A stretch of DNA of 64,000 bases from Rosa chinensis (GCF_002994745.2 NC_037091.1:9858501-9922500), one strand, 5' to 3'. Positions 24,958-38,295 are shown, counted from the first letter of the stretch. Notes: generated from the letters alone by a model not told the origin. A program made the numbers and translations.

Positions 24958-27900
24958 ATGAGAAAGGAGTGTCATCCATTGTTGAGTGGAGCTAGCAGAG
25001 GATCAGCAGGTGAAGATGGAAGGTCATACAAACATGGGTTACCATCAGCTGAGATGGAGTCTTTGGCAAGCGTCTGCGAGGCTATATTTCCTCCTTTGCC
25101 ATTGGCGGATCCTAGTTTTGAAGGGAAGAAGGAGGAGCTATCTGGAAATAAGGCTGTGCAGTCCTTCTACCAGGCTTCTGGGGCTCAAACTGGAATCCCA
25201 GATGAGGTAAGAGAACCTTCTGTCCTCTCTCGTATTTCAGGATTTGAACTCGGATTTTGAGTGCAAGTAAAGTTATCTCAACTAACCATCAAATTCTTCT
25301 CTACTGGAAAAGTTGTTTTATTTGCAAATTCCAACTGGGATCCGGATCCTCTTCTTGGCTGTGGCTAGTTCATCGCTGTCCTTGACTTTAATTATGGACC
25401 TTAGCTCATACAATGACACCTCAGCAGAATAACTTTAAAACCTCATTTAATAGAATAGCACCCATAAACGGCGTTTGTTTTGGTGTACAATCAGTTCATT
25501 TATTCCCATGCGTATATGAGTCTAGTCTATGCTCTCAATCCTCATCATCAACACATTTCGTTCTTTAATTTTGGGATTATGGATTTGCAATCAGGTTATT
25601 TCTTTTTCCGAATTGTTGGTTGCGGTTAGTTTTGGTATTTTCTGGGATTCAAAAAGCATATTTCAGCTTCTTCAATTGGTCTTCGGGGGATCAATTGTGA
25701 CAAAAACCATATATAGCTTCAATTGTGAAGAAGATTTACTGTACAATTGAAGCTGTCATTGAAGAACATGCTTCTTGGTGTTACTGTTGCAGTATAGGAA
25801 TTGATAAAATTGAAGCTAGAATCTGGAATTGAAACAAAAATGAAACCCAGCTATATTTTATTCTCCTTTTTCTGCCATATGGCTTTCATCCCATTACTCT
25901 GTCTCTTCCGACCCATTATTTTTTACCTCTTTAAGAAACCATCCCATATGACAAAAATACAGAGGCCTTCATTGACAGAAGTATTTCAGCTAATCCTACC
26001 CGAAAGTCCAAACTAAAGTCATTGATGCAATTATTTGATTCATGCTTGATTGACAAAATCATTTAAAGTCATTTAATCATCAGACCCGTATGAAGAAGAG
26101 TGAGCTGACATGGGGAGGGTAAAATTTCTGGAGGGGAGAAGATGATGAAAAGAAAAATAAGCAGAGACTCCTCTCGAGTGAAACAAGGAGACTGAGGAAA
26201 AGAAGAGAAAACTAACGACGTTAGCATCGAATAGCTAATTTGTTAAGAGTTTTACAATTAGGTGCTGATGTAGACTAATAATAATAGCCTTTAAATTTTG
26301 AGTGAATGGACCAGATTAGAAGTGAAGGGCAGCCAAGGCTAAAGACTAGCCAAGGAGAGGATTCCGATCCTTGCAATTGATGAGAAAATAATATTCGGAT
26401 CAGGTGTATATTGTTGACATTTCTTATGCACTCATCTCTTTGTTTTCTCCAAGGAATTCAAGTAAGAGCATCTCTAACCATTTAGCTATAAGTCATTTTG
26501 ACTTTGGCTTTTTGGTAGAAGGATCTCCAACCATGTTCTTACTTTAGCTATTTTGACTCTTGAGCCATAAATCAAGTCATTTTGACTCAAGTTTGTAGAA
26601 CGAAAGCCAAATTTCTTTGGCTGAAAATTTGGCTGAATAAGTGGGGGCCTCGCTGCATGTGCTGCAATTATAGTTAATTAATTTTCGAAAATGATTAATT
26701 TATTAAATGACTTTGACTTTTGATTAAAGATGGTTGGAGATGCATAAATTGAATGAATAGTGATGACATTAAGAGTGTGTTTGGATGAGAGAAAAATGAT
26801 GGAATTTAATTGAAAGTAAGGATTTCATAATTCCTAAAAGCCAATTCTCTCGTTTGGCATTATCAGATTGGAAATATTAAATTTCTTTGTGGAAAAAAAC
26901 GAAGGAATTCGTTATTTAAATTCCTCACTTCAATTTCCACCAAAATAGGTGTCATTTATGAATTCCTTTGCTGTATTCAATTTTTATTTCCAAAACAAGA
27001 CTTTTTTCTATTTTATCTTTTTATTTGTTTTAACCTTTCCTAATTTATTACACATTTCAAATCCTAAATAGATGCAACCAAACAATAGAATTTGCAATTA
27101 ATGGAATTTTAGATTGATGGAATTAAAGATTCCATCATTTATAAATTTCTACGGATTTTTTAATTTTCTCATCCAAACACACCCTAAGGGTCATATTTTG
27201 CATATGGTTTTGACTTTTGACTAAATGGTTGGAGATGCTCTAAGGTTCTAGAAGAGTGACGTGCATTATTATTATTATTTTTCATTTGAAATAAGAGTGG
27301 CATGCATTATGTATATATTTGAAACTTTTATTATACATGTATGACATATACGGATAATTCATTGGTGTGTAAACTCCATATACGAATGAATATTAGAAGT
27401 TCTGTTTTATATTATCATATACATCTACGAAGTACAAAATTATTAGAGAAACATTTTTACTGGTAGGCGCTTGGATTTAATTTCATGCAAGGCAATATTT
27501 TCCTTACCTATTTGTAAGTTATAATTTTAACATTGTAAAAATCATGAGTTTGATTCTCACTGACATACGTAAGATGAGGTGGACTAAAGATTTAATAATA
27601 ATAAAAAAAACCTATATGATTTTCATTCATGTTCGCTTTATTCAAGTTCTCATACCAATATAAAAGTGAGCCTACAAAATTTAGGAGTTAAAAAGTTGCA
27701 AAAATTTTATAACCGATATGCTGTGGTCGATGCTGACCGTTTAAATATTCCCAAATTCCAGTAAAGATGCTGGCACAAAATGAAAAAGAAGCTAGAGTTT
27801 TCGGATATAATTACCAGAGATTTAACTTTTTTTATTCATGTATTTGGTTTTTGGATTATTTCAAGAACAGGTTGCAGAGCTATTGGTGAACAGGGGTTTT

Positions 27901-30900
27901 ATGGAAGCCGTGGTTCTCGTTAGAGTGGTTTTATGGATCCTAAGCAGTAGGTTGGGGACTCTACTGCTCTGTGGTTCTCTTTGCTTGGGCGACACGTGGC
28001 CCTTCGTTTACAAGTTCTCATGTCTGCCATTGGAGAAGAGAGAGAGGGTTCTGCAGAGGTGGTTCAGGCATAGGTTTCTCACCCCTATTAGGCTTGCTTT
28101 TCTTTACATCAAGATCCTCTGCCTCCTCATTTTCTTCACCCGGGTACCTATTCGTATCTCTTTACTTTTTGTATTTCCATATCTTAACAACAAAATTGAT
28201 ACCACAACCGACATTATCAAGATGGTACCTAATTGTAAACCCTACTTGTTTTGATAGTTGTTGTGTCACCCATTATTAAGTTTTTTAATTGTAGTTTTAT
28301 CTCGTAAACTTCTTGACAAAATGCATTACACTTGATTTTATTTAAAGACCAATTTAAATTCATGAGTACAATTTAGTTAATTTGATGAGCATATCGAGGG
28401 ATAGCCGACGGAAAAGTGAACGATGAGGGAATTAGACTCTGTAGGTTACAAATCGACTACGACTAAAACAATTAGGTGGAAAACTTTGGGATTCAGAAAT
28501 AACACATATTCCTCTTAAGTTCAACATAGAGACCTCTCATATTTAATAGAAATTAATGGACGTTTAACCCCTTGCCTCTTTAATACGATTGGACTCAATT
28601 CCTCGTATAAGAAAAATAGAGGATTTGTGATTAGTTGATCACTGCTTGATACTTGATAGTCAATGGAGCCATCAAATCAAAGATTTGAAATTAAAGAGTG
28701 GTTGAAACATCATCATCATCATCCCCACTAATTAAAAACACATTTTCAGATATTTGATTAAGACTTAATTGACTATCTGAAAATGTGTTTTTATGATGTT
28801 GAAGCTCAGAAGATGATTAGCCGATTAGGTCATTATGCATTATTAGAAGCACATTTTAGATATTTGATTAAAACTCTTCTAATTAAATATGGAGATAAAT
28901 TTCATCAATTCCTTTACTAATTAAAGCTAAGGCAACCATACGGAGCCATGCATCGAGCACAAAGCGAACTATTTTTTCGCCTTTTACTGAAGAATATCGT
29001 GTGCTCAGCGTTTTAAGTGGCATACGCCTATTTTTAAAAGGGTGCATCTATGTGGGTGCCGCTCATAAAAAAAAAAAAAAAAAAAAAAAAAATAAAAGCT
29101 AAAGCAACCATCTCCATAAAGTCGAATAAATTTCACGGTCAACACTCTCTTCTCATATTATTCTTTAATTAGTGAAGCTCTAAAAAGGTTTGCACTAAAA
29201 TAATACTCCCGTCAATATTAATGTCCCCTTTCTAAGTTATCATTTTTTGGTTGGATGAAGTTCCTTTACGTACCGTTTTACCAATTCATAATACTATAGG
29301 TGCCATTTTGGAGATTGACTGACTTTGAGAAAGTACATTAAAGTGTCAAATTTTAACGAAAACATGGACACAAATTGGAATGGACCAAAGTGGAAATTAC
29401 TACAAAAAAAAATTCACTAAAACATGGACAAAAAAGGTCAAGAATTATAGAATTTAGATCAAACACAACATGATAAAATTTTCGATCATGTTGTTCAACT
29501 GCAATTAACATGCTTCCAGTTTGTAAAGTAGAAAAGAATATCTCAATTTAGGATTAATTTGATGATTCTATTCATCTCACAATGGAGGTATATATACAAG
29601 TACAAAAGAAGTTATCTAACTCTAATAAGAAACAATCTTTCCATAATTATATATCTTGTATCCTAATTAAATAAGAATCCTATTTACATATACATTTACA
29701 GTGATTCTACATGTAACATGCATACATCCAGTTGAACAACATGATAAAATTTTCCTATTTCGTCTTGATGTGGACCTTTCCTAACAATGTTGAGCATTCA
29801 GTCCTTTCTTAATTTCATGAGCGTTCAATCCCATGCACGCTCGTTTAAATAAATAGTACGTAGGCTGCAAGCAGTCAAGAGCGTAAAGCATTCAATCATT
29901 TCCCCTTTCGCAGGTTGATGAAAATGCTGAAAACCCAGCATGGGAAGCCATTGGATATCAAGTAGAACCAACTGAGAACCCGAAAAGAGTCCTGGAAGAG
30001 AGGCCTCTTCACAAGGGAATCATAGAAACCATGTACCAAACTGACACTAGCCTTCTGGATTCTCTTGCTGACAAAGGCCTCAAAGTCACACTTGACTCCA
30101 AAAACAACCTCTACAAGATCAAATGTGATGTGGTAATTGTTGGCTCTGGCTGTGGAGGAGGTGTTGCAGCAGCTGTTCTAGCAAGTTCAGGCCAGAAAGT
30201 GATTGTTCTTGAGAAAGGGAACTACTTCACTGCGTCCGATTACTCGTCTCTGGAAGGTCCATCCCTGGATCAACTGTATGAATCAGGAGGCATTCTTGCA
30301 ACTGTTGATGGGAAAGTATTGATTCAGGCTGGGTCAACAGTTGGTGGTGGCTCTGCTGTTAACTGGTCAGCCTGCATTAGAACACCAGACTATTTGCTTC
30401 AGGAATGGGCCAAGGATCAAAAGATTGCCTTCTTCGGGGGATCCGAATACGTTTCTGCAATGGATGCTGTGTGTGAGAGAATCGGGGTTACAGAGAGTTG
30501 TGTAGAGGAGGGGTTCCAAAATCAAGTGCTGCGAAAAGGGTGTGAGAATTTAGGCCTTGCAGTTCACTTTGCCCCTCGCAATTCTTCGGAGAAGCATTAT
30601 TGTGGATCGTGCGGTTATGGATGTAAGAAAGGAGAGAAAAAGGGGACAGATTCTACATGGCTGGTGGATGCAGTGGATCATGGTGCAGTGATCTTATCCG
30701 GTTGCAAAGCCGAGAGATTTGTATTGGAAAAGAGCTACAAGAGTGGAAGTATAAGGAAGAAGAAATGCTTGGGAGTAATGGCAAAAAGTTTATGTAACAA
30801 CATAACAAAGAGACTGCAAATTGAGGCAAAAGTAACAATTTCAGCATGTGGAGCTCTTTTGACACCTCCCTTAATGATCTCTAGTGGACTAAAGAACCGG

Positions 30901-31671
30901 CACATTGGTCGAAATCTTCATCTCCACCCAGTCCTAATGGCCTGGGGATACTTCCCTGACTCGATTAGTTCAGAATTCAAGGGTAAAAGCTATGAGGGTG
31001 GAATAATCACATCGGTCCATGAGGTCGTCTCAGCAGACTCTAGGCCAAGAGTCATCATTGAAACTCCTGCATTAGGGCCTGGAACATTTGCTGCTTTGTG
31101 CCCCTGGGTGTCTGGACTAGACATAAAGAAAAGGATGCTGAGATTTTCAAGAACTGCACATATGATTGTAATAATCCGGGATAAGGGTTCAGGGGTTGTT
31201 AGGACAGAGGGAAGAGCAAGCTTTGAGCTTGATGCATCAGACAAAGAGGACATGAAGGCTGGTTTGAGGCAGGCACTTAGGATTCTGATAGCAGCAGGAG
31301 CAGTTGAAGTTGGCACTCACCGCAGTGATGGGCTGAGACTCAAATGTAAAGGGACTGATAAGAAGGAACTAGAGGAGTTTTTGGACGAAATTTCTGCAGA
31401 TGAAGGGCCACAATCACTGGTAGAGAAATGGACAACCTATTCCTCAGCTCATCAAATGGGAAGCTGTAGAATGGGAATCAATGAAAAAGAAGGTGCCGTT
31501 GATCAGAATGGGGAGAGCTGGGAAGCCGAAGGCCTATTCGTCTGTGATGGTAGTGTGTTGCCTAGTGCTGTTGGTGTCAATCCGATGATCACCATCGAAT
31601 CAACTGCTTACTGTCTCTCAAAGAGACTAGCAGAGTCTCTAAGAAAACAACAGTTTTCCAATGATGGTTGA
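24958..31671 (+). CDS. FAO: Long-chain fatty alcohol oxidase
   Basis: FAO is a membrane-bound GMC-type flavoenzyme that oxidises long-chain fatty alcohols to aldehydes in omega-oxidation and wax/lipid turnover. The exons are 24958-25206, 27871-28143 and 29914-31671, all GT-AG and in phase, giving 759 aa, the usual length for plant FAOs. Exon 1 carries [16 protein letters not shown]. Exon 2 holds hydrophobic segments ([20 protein letters not shown] and [15 protein letters not shown]) that are probable membrane anchors. Exon 3 has the FAD-binding Rossmann motif [20 protein letters not shown] with a downstream acidic residue (VLEKG), the substrate domain, HQMGSCRMG near the C-terminus, and [16 protein letters not shown] in the FAD-closing region. 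No defects were seen. Which of the FAO paralogues (FAO1-4) it represents I cannot say. A duplicated 3' fragment lies at 63.5 kb. Confidence 0.93.
26466..27240. mobile_element. Tourist-like (PIF/Harbinger) MITE in FAO intron 1
   Basis: The ends are gagcatctctaaccatttag and its near-perfect inverse, and the 3-bp duplication taa is present at 26463-26465 and 27241-27243. TAA duplications with short inverted repeats define PIF/Harbinger MITEs. The inner arms repeat the theme cattttgacttt. About 410 bp of its length is a second, nested MITE. There is no coding capacity. Confidence 0.85.
26773..27184. mobile_element. Second Tourist-like MITE nested in the first
   Basis: The ends read gagtgtgtttggatgaga and the inverse of gggtgtgtttggatgaga, with taa at 26770-26772 and 27185-27187. 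The sequence between is AT-rich, with inverted aattccttt-like segments. It sits wholly inside the outer MITE, so it inserted later. Confidence 0.85.
28735..28795. repeat. Short perfect hairpin in FAO intron 2
   Basis: Arms of about 20 bp, aaaaacacattttcagata and its inverse, are separated by a loop of about 20 bp. Another partial copy (cacattttagatatttgatt) lies near 28,850. The stem is AT-rich and perfectly paired. It could be a tiny foldback element or a small-RNA precursor; nothing shows that it is expressed. Confidence 0.6.
28940..29094 (+). mobile_element. SINE-like retroposon with poly-A tail
   Basis: A segment of about 155 bp ends in a run of nearly 30 A. It is flanked by aaagctaaggcaaccat at 28923-28939 and aaagctaaagcaaccat at 29095-29111, a 17-bp duplication with one mismatch. 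The body has no ORF. A convincing Pol III A-box/B-box pair was not identified, so it may be a SINE or another short retroposed RNA. It lies in FAO intron 2 in the sense direction. Confidence 0.75.
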
Positions 31672-32401
31672 TTCGTTTACTTAAATCACAATTCACAAAA
31701 CACCAGGTGGGAGATTCATTTGGCAACTGAACTCTTGATAGTGATGTTCATTCTAATATTTTAGCAGGTGCAGTAATCAAGTATTATTCAGATGGAGGTT
31801 CTGCTGTCTTCAGTCTTCAGTACAAAGTTTACCAAAATGTACTCGCTCATTCTGAAAATAAAATAACAGATCCGGTATTTTCTATTAAATAGCAATATAT
31901 ATTTGATCAATTTGTTATCAATTGATCAGTCTAAAGTCCTTAACTGTTCTGTTCTTACTGTGATAATAACAAGGTAACAAAAAATCTTTTTCAGATTTTT
32001 ATGATCTGATATATGATAGAGAAACAAATGGATTCAGATAACTCTCTCCCATTTCATTTTTTTTAGTAGTTGGGATGACATAGAAGGTTATCTTTAGAGG
32101 CGAAAAGTTTGAAAGTCAATCCAAAAAAGAACTGCCAGTTCAGAAAATACATGGTACACTTGCATCATCATTTCTAAATTAAAATGGCCAAAGGTACATC
32201 AGAAAAGGTAATTTCAGTTGGAAATCGCTTTTCTTCATTGCACTTGGTGCCTTGCAATTCATATTCCAAATTGCATATGCAATGAGTGAATGGCTGGATC
32301 TCACACATTGATGTAAGAAAATGTACTCCCTCCTTTTGCCTTGGCTTAACTGCCCCATGTCAGCATTTTGGGGATTCTGTACTATACAAGACTGATTCAT
32401 C
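31672..32401. other. FAO 3' UTR and convergent intergenic spacer
   Basis: FAO (plus) and the PHO1 relic (minus) converge here. The first about 190 bp after the FAO stop are conserved in the duplicated fragment at 63.7-63.87 kb, supporting a 3' UTR assignment. Nothing else was recognised. Confidence 0.5.
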
Positions 32402-35400
32402 TCAGCCATCAGAATCCGCATCACGGAATGGTAGGGGAACCGTCTTGACTGCCCTGAACTTGCCAACATTATTCAGATGCTCATTCTCTAACCTGTTTGA
32501 TATAACAGAACAAGTTTAGATACTGTATAGTTCAATCACAAGGATCAAATATAATGCTCAAAAACATTTATCTTTTAACATTAGTACCTGTAAAAGTTCC
32601 AATGCCCCCGCCGGATAACCTCTAATGAAGCCAAGAGAAAGTCCACCAATCATGACTCGACATATGAAATATTGTGAAATCCCATAACTGTCTCCACCCA
32701 AGCAACTCTCAGAACGGCATTCAAGGCCTGCGTCAGTTTAAAAATATGTTTGAGAATGCGGTTTAAATGAAGGAGATCTACAATAATGTTGTTCAGAGAA
32801 AAATTTAAAGAATTAAAAACTTACCAAGGAAAAATAGTAGGTTCTTTTGTTCTTCAGAATGAGTTCATCTCTCAGCCATAGGTTCTTGGAATTTGGGTTG
32901 AAAAGCCCCCAATCCTTGACAAAATCCCAGTATAACTGATAAACTGTAGCCACCACAGAAGGGACCACTACTATAGAAAACCACAGATGATTCTGCTGGT
33001 TAGCATATGTAATCCTGGTCCGGCTGCCACCATGGCTGAAACATACTTCCCCTTGTTAGCCAAATGGTTGACATCAGACTCATCAAACCATATTCTTGCA
33101 CACTTTGTAGTTTATTGCATTGAAAGATCAGATGTCAGTTGGTGGACTAAAAAACTACGCTATTGCATGGTTGAAATATTTGACTATACACATTTGGAAT
33201 TCAAGCAAGAAGGAAAGTACTAATAGACATTAATCTGCATAGGAACTTTGGTAGTGTTACCTGCATTGCACGCCCGTAGTACGGCAAGAATGAAATGACA
33301 TAAGCGAGCTCTTTAAATAGCCTTCTACTTTTGCAAGTCTTATATTGGTGTGTTCTGAAACTTCCAGCAATGAAGTAGCAGGCTGTGGATTCCATGTGTC
33401 TCAGCAATGGAATCTACAAACAAAGAGACAATAGGTGATTGGTTAATGAAACCAAAAGGTTGATGAAAGAGGAATGTTACAGTAATTTTATTTTTTACAA
33501 CTTGGTTATAATGGCATTAGATAGTGTAACCTTAGTGGTTATACCTGGCTAGTTAGCTGATCAGCCATGAAAAGGTCTACCATCAAAACGCGGGCAAATA
33601 ATATAACAAGAATGAACAAAGCTAAACTATGGCAGTCATAATTTCGTAGTATTGATCAAATTCAATCACATTTTGTTTAATGGGATATTGCAACTGGACG
33701 GAAATATACCTTATAAAGTGGAGAACAGACTATGTTTCGAATTACTCTGATGAAGCAGTAACAAGTAGGTCGATAGAAGATGTCCAAGGGGCATATCAGC
33801 AGGGCAATGGAAAACTGAAAATTCAGTTGTTCAAGATTAGGATAATGCTTCATGCTATGTTTCTCAATTTTCTTAGTTGCTTTCTTGCCGGCCTGATTTT
33901 CTGTCTTTTCTGAAGCTCAAGTTACTTGACTAACAGAATATAGATGAAAGTGATAAAAACTAACCAGAAGGATAAATTCAGGAATGGCATCAACTTGGCT
34001 TGGTAAGAAGTTATTAGCCCTTAATATAAGATGTACAACCATGGCACCAACCACAGCCGTCATAAAAGTTGTGCATATGAGGAAGGCATCACGGTACTTT
34101 AAGGCAGTGCTCAGTTGGAATTCAAATATGAAGTTGCAATTGATTCTAGTACTTTTCCACATGCACAGGTTGCACCCGTACATGAACAAGTTGCAATCTC
34201 AGTAATGCAAAAACACTGCACAAAAACTCACACCCTTACAATTAGTACGACAGTAGTTTCAATTACCCTCATCATATTATTGAAAAACTTGACAGGGATC
34301 ACATTTCAGGATCTTGTGCATTAGTTTGTGTTGCTGATTAATTAATCTTGGATCTACTTAGTTAAGCTTAGAAAAACTTTGTTATCTGCAAGTTCTATGA
34401 ACTTGGTACAACACAACATAATAGGGACTAAAAATCTCAGTTCCAACATAATAGGGACTAATAACAGTGCATATACACTAAACAACGATACAAAGCAACC
34501 TGTGAACAAACCTGCACCAACATAAACCAAAAAGAAGACCTTTATTAATTTTATTTTCCAAAAATAAGTAAATAAAATAATTACTTTATTAAGGAGTGAT
34601 CACAATCAGACCCAAACAAATTGAAACAATGTGGTCTACTACTTGATGGGACCCCATTGTCACCATTGAATAATAAACCTTTGAGTAAATCCCACTTTGA
34701 TGATTAGTGGCAAACAAAGACTAATGATCACCCATCATATTGCACATTACATTTTTTTTTTTGCAGACTAATGGTGGAGCTTTCAATAAGGCAAAGAGTT
34801 AAAGCAGAAGTTTCCCGTGTCAACCTTAATCTACAGATGTTTTTATGCAGATCGAGAGAGAAAATTATGGAAAATTGAGGGACAAAGATGAAGAGTACCA
34901 ACAAAGAAGGTGACCATGTGAGACTCCTTGTGCTGTTGGGGCCTCAGAAGCTTCGTTGCCTTTTTCTTGTCATTGTTAGCAAAGTGCTTCGTGAATATGG
35001 TTTCCACACAGAATAGAATCACTATCAGAAACCCTTACAATCCACATTCTCTATTAGAAGGGTAATGTTGAAGTGACAGTGTAAATATTATATCGTCTTG
35101 TAAAAAATATTCCAACAAATAGTTACCGATCATATATTCTCAATAAACCAACACCCAAAAATCATACTGTACTAGCTAGCTATCTTGCTAGTTTTGAAAG
35201 CTATTTTTATAACAGTTCAATTACCTTATTAGAACTGATGAAATATGATCTCTTCACTGCTTTTAGATAACTTGCTGATGCCTGCTGGTTCGATACCTGT
35301 AATGGGAGAAACTAATTGCTTCAGTTTACTTGCACTGCACTACAATTTATGTGATGATAAATGTATATAGAGAACAATAAGCTATCAATGCCTCAATGGC

Positions 35401-35744
35401 ATGGCCAACTGGCCAACACTTAATAGTACTGGTAACACAATAGTGACATATATTGCATAATACAGGCACACCTATAATTTTGAATCTGTCACTAACACAT
35501 GCATGACCTATAATTTTACCACCTAAAAGCAAAACCTGTGCTCATCATTCATCTACAAAATTAATGCAAATAGCTCATGATCACAAGAATCCTATATACC
35601 GAAAAATATCTTTTGCAATTCCCTCTTCTACATGAATTTCGATGGCATTTGCTAAAATGAGGCTGCAGGAATGGTTAAGGTACGTACCATATCACCTTGT
35701 CAAATTTCTTGAGGATCTTTGTAAAGGCTAGCGTATTCAATGAG
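32402..35744 (-). pseudogene. PHO1: PHO1-type phosphate exporter, 5'-truncated and with a stop
   Basis: PHO1 proteins export phosphate to the xylem; they have an N-terminal SPX domain and a C-terminal EXS membrane domain. On the minus strand I can follow exons encoding SLNTLAFTKILKKFDK (35744-35696), VSNQQASASYLKAVKRSYFI (35296-35225), VETIFTKHFANNDKKKATKL (to 34899), LFMYGCNLCMWKSTRIN (34190-33964), IFYRPTCYCFIRVIRN (about 33,825-33,710), VLMVDLFMADQLTSQ (about 33,590-33,548), RHMESTACYFIAGSFRTHQY (33407-33262), YVSAMVAAG and VVATVYQLYWDFVKDWGLF (33.1-32.8 kb), a penultimate exon, and [20 protein letters not shown] near the 3' end. Missing are the N-terminal SPX half and the exon for the first membrane span. 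CGA has become TGA at 32652-32650 (VES*LVD), and the acceptor before VETIF looks lost. This is a decayed, truncated copy; the family assignment is secure. Confidence 0.88.
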
Positions 35745-35989
35745 CTGTCAAAAGTAGAAAACTTGATCGATTACAAAGGTAATGTCAACAATCTAGCTCA
35801 CCAGTCTATGTTTTTAAAGTTAATTCAAATATCTAGATATTATATCAATCCCGTAATTCGGCAATGAAAGTAAAGTATAATGTTTGGAACAACCAAAGCA
35901 GATTAATTTCATACTGTATAAAATCATTCCCGGTAAATACAGCTAACCTTTGACGCATTCAAAATATCACCCATCTCAGTTTCAGAAAC

Positions 35990-37110
35990 CTTCAATTCCA
36001 CACGAGAACATGCTTTATCCTCCAAATTTTGGTTTTCGGCCATGTTCACCGGAGTCTTAGTGATACAGGTACACCGGAGGGAAACACTACCTTCTCTCCC
36101 AAAAGACTCAGAAATGTTAGCTTCAGCTTCAGACTCCTGTACAGTTGAAGATGGCTGCAAATCCATGTTTTCAGACTTTGGCAATGTCTCACAATCCTGA
36201 GAAACATCACCCACTTTAGCATCAGCTTTAGACACCTGTGCTCCTGAAGATGGCTGCAAATCCATGTTTTCAGACTCCAGCAATGTCTCACAAACCTGAG
36301 AATCGTCACCAACTTTAGTTAAAGATTGTGTATCCTGGACTGTTGAAGATGGTTGCAAATCCATGATTTTGGACTCCAGCAATGTCTCACAAACCCCAGA
36401 AGCATCACTTACTTTAGCTTCAGATTCTGATTCCTGTGCTGTTGAAGATGTTTGCAAATCCATGTTTCCAGACTTTAGCAATGCTTCACTAAACTGAGAC
36501 ACCTCACCAGCTTTAGCTGCAGATACTGAGTCATATGCTGTTGCCAATGTCTGCAAATCCATGTTTTCAGACTCCGGCAATGTTTTGCTAACCTGAGAGG
36601 CTGAGAAGCCTCACCACCTCTAGTTTCAGATTCCGACTCCTGCACTGTTGAAGATGGCTGCAAATCCATTTTTCATGTTCTCAGGTACAAATTCCAACAG
36701 TGTCTCACAAACCTGAGACCCATCAACTTCTTCAGATTCCAACTCCTGCACTGTTGAAGATGGCTGCAACTCCATGTTTTCAGATACAATTTTTGACACT
36801 GTCTCACGCACCTGAGAAGCAACACCAAATATAGCTTCTGATTCCGATTTCTGCCCTGTTGAAGATGGCAGCAAATCCATCTTTTCAGGTACAACTTCTG
36901 TCAATGTCTCACAAACGTCAGAGACATCACCAGCTTTAGCTTTCAGAAGAGAGCTGGAAATCCAGGTTTTCAGACGCATTTGCCGGCAATGACTCATAGA
37001 CTTGAGAAGTATTACCAACTTTAGCTTCAGAAGAGGGACGGAAATCAAGGTTTTCAGACACATTTGCCGGAAATGACCCATTAACTTGAGAAGTATTACC
37101 AACTTTAACC
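35990..37110 (-). repeat. Degenerate ~100-bp coding repeats in the SYD relic
   Basis: About ten units recur at roughly 100-bp spacing. Each encodes a version of SENMDLQPSSTVQESESEAK followed by VGDVSQVCETLLE. Unit landmarks on the plus strand (gaagatggctgcaaatccatg type) fall near 36150, 36247, 36345, 36443, 36541, 36647, 36756, 36858, 36946 and 37027. The last two are shorter variants (NLDFRPSSEAKVGNTSQV). The reading frame shifts at least twice (near 36,600-36,670 and 36,940), so the array is no longer one ORF. In an intact parent it would be an acidic, Ser-rich tandem domain. Confidence 0.85.
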
Positions 37111-37889
37111 TCACATTCCACCTCCTCTAGAGGTTTCTGCCATCACATTACCTGGGATAACATTGGAAGAAAACCTGGGCACTTGAGACTTTTCATAGGG
37201 AAACCCAGGTTTAGTTTGACTCCACACACCCATAATGTCCTTTGTAGGAGGTAGGGAACCAGCATGCTGCTGAGTGAAAACTTCAAGTTCTTAACGGTGT
37301 TTTGAACTTGCAGCCCGAGACACCAAATTGCCATCTGCCTTTCTATCACATGTTGAACTTCTTGCTTGACTCTAACCATTGGTCTCATGCTTCCAGATAG
37401 TGAAGTAAAGTGCTCAATTTGATCACTACTGGGAACAACTTTAAAATTAGCATTTTCACCACCTTCAATTGAAAAATCTCTGCTCATCTTTCCCTTCCTC
37501 GTACTAACCACACTGTCTATAGTATCAAGATTTTGGCGGGTTGTCAAGTTGTGATCCTGTGGGTACAGAACTCTCTTCCTCTTCCTCTTCCTCTTCTTGT
37601 CCCGGTTTTCTGTATCACACCTTTCTTGGGACTGTGAATTGGCAGACCTAGAGTCTAAACTAGATGGAGTTTCATGATCAAAAGACTGACTACTTCGATG
37701 AGTTGCAGATCCTTGATAATGGTCATGCCCTGTACGGATAGGTCCAGCAGGTGGTCTACTTGAAGCAAATGGGTCCATCTTAGACACCTCAGTTTCGGCC
37801 AAGCCCGAATTGGAATCTTTTGCAACTCCAGCAGCCTAAGAAGACCCTGCAGAAATATATTGGCCCAATCACCTCAAAAATGACCAAGT

Positions 37890-38096
37890 TGTTTAAGTAT
37901 AATGTATTTGAGAGAGATTGATGAGAGAGATGTGTTCTTATTATTGAGAATAGGAGCCCTATATATAGGGATTACAAAGTGCTAGTTCTAATGTTACAAG
38001 GAATACCAATCCGTGTAGGATTGGGAAATCTAGAACCTTCTCTCCTATTGCTACTCCTAGTTTGATAAGGCACACTAAATCGATATTCCTTCAACA
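37890..38096 (-). repeat. 3' LTR of the SYD-locus Copia
   Basis: This is the downstream 207-bp LTR, preceded on the minus strand by the polypurine tract. Identity with its partner implies insertion recent enough that no substitution has accumulated in about 200 bp. Confidence 0.93.
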
Positions 38097-38295
38097 CTCC
38101 CCCTTGTGCCGCTTCAAACTTGGTGGTGACGCTTCATCCGTTGCCTCGTTAAAAACCTTGCCAGGTAACAAAAACCCTGTGGGATAAAAATAACCCTGGT
38201 CGAAGGACAAAAAGAGCACAACACGTCCTTCACTCTTCGAGATCGAACATGTAGACATCATAACTCCCCCTGATGTCGATATCTCCCCCTGATTG

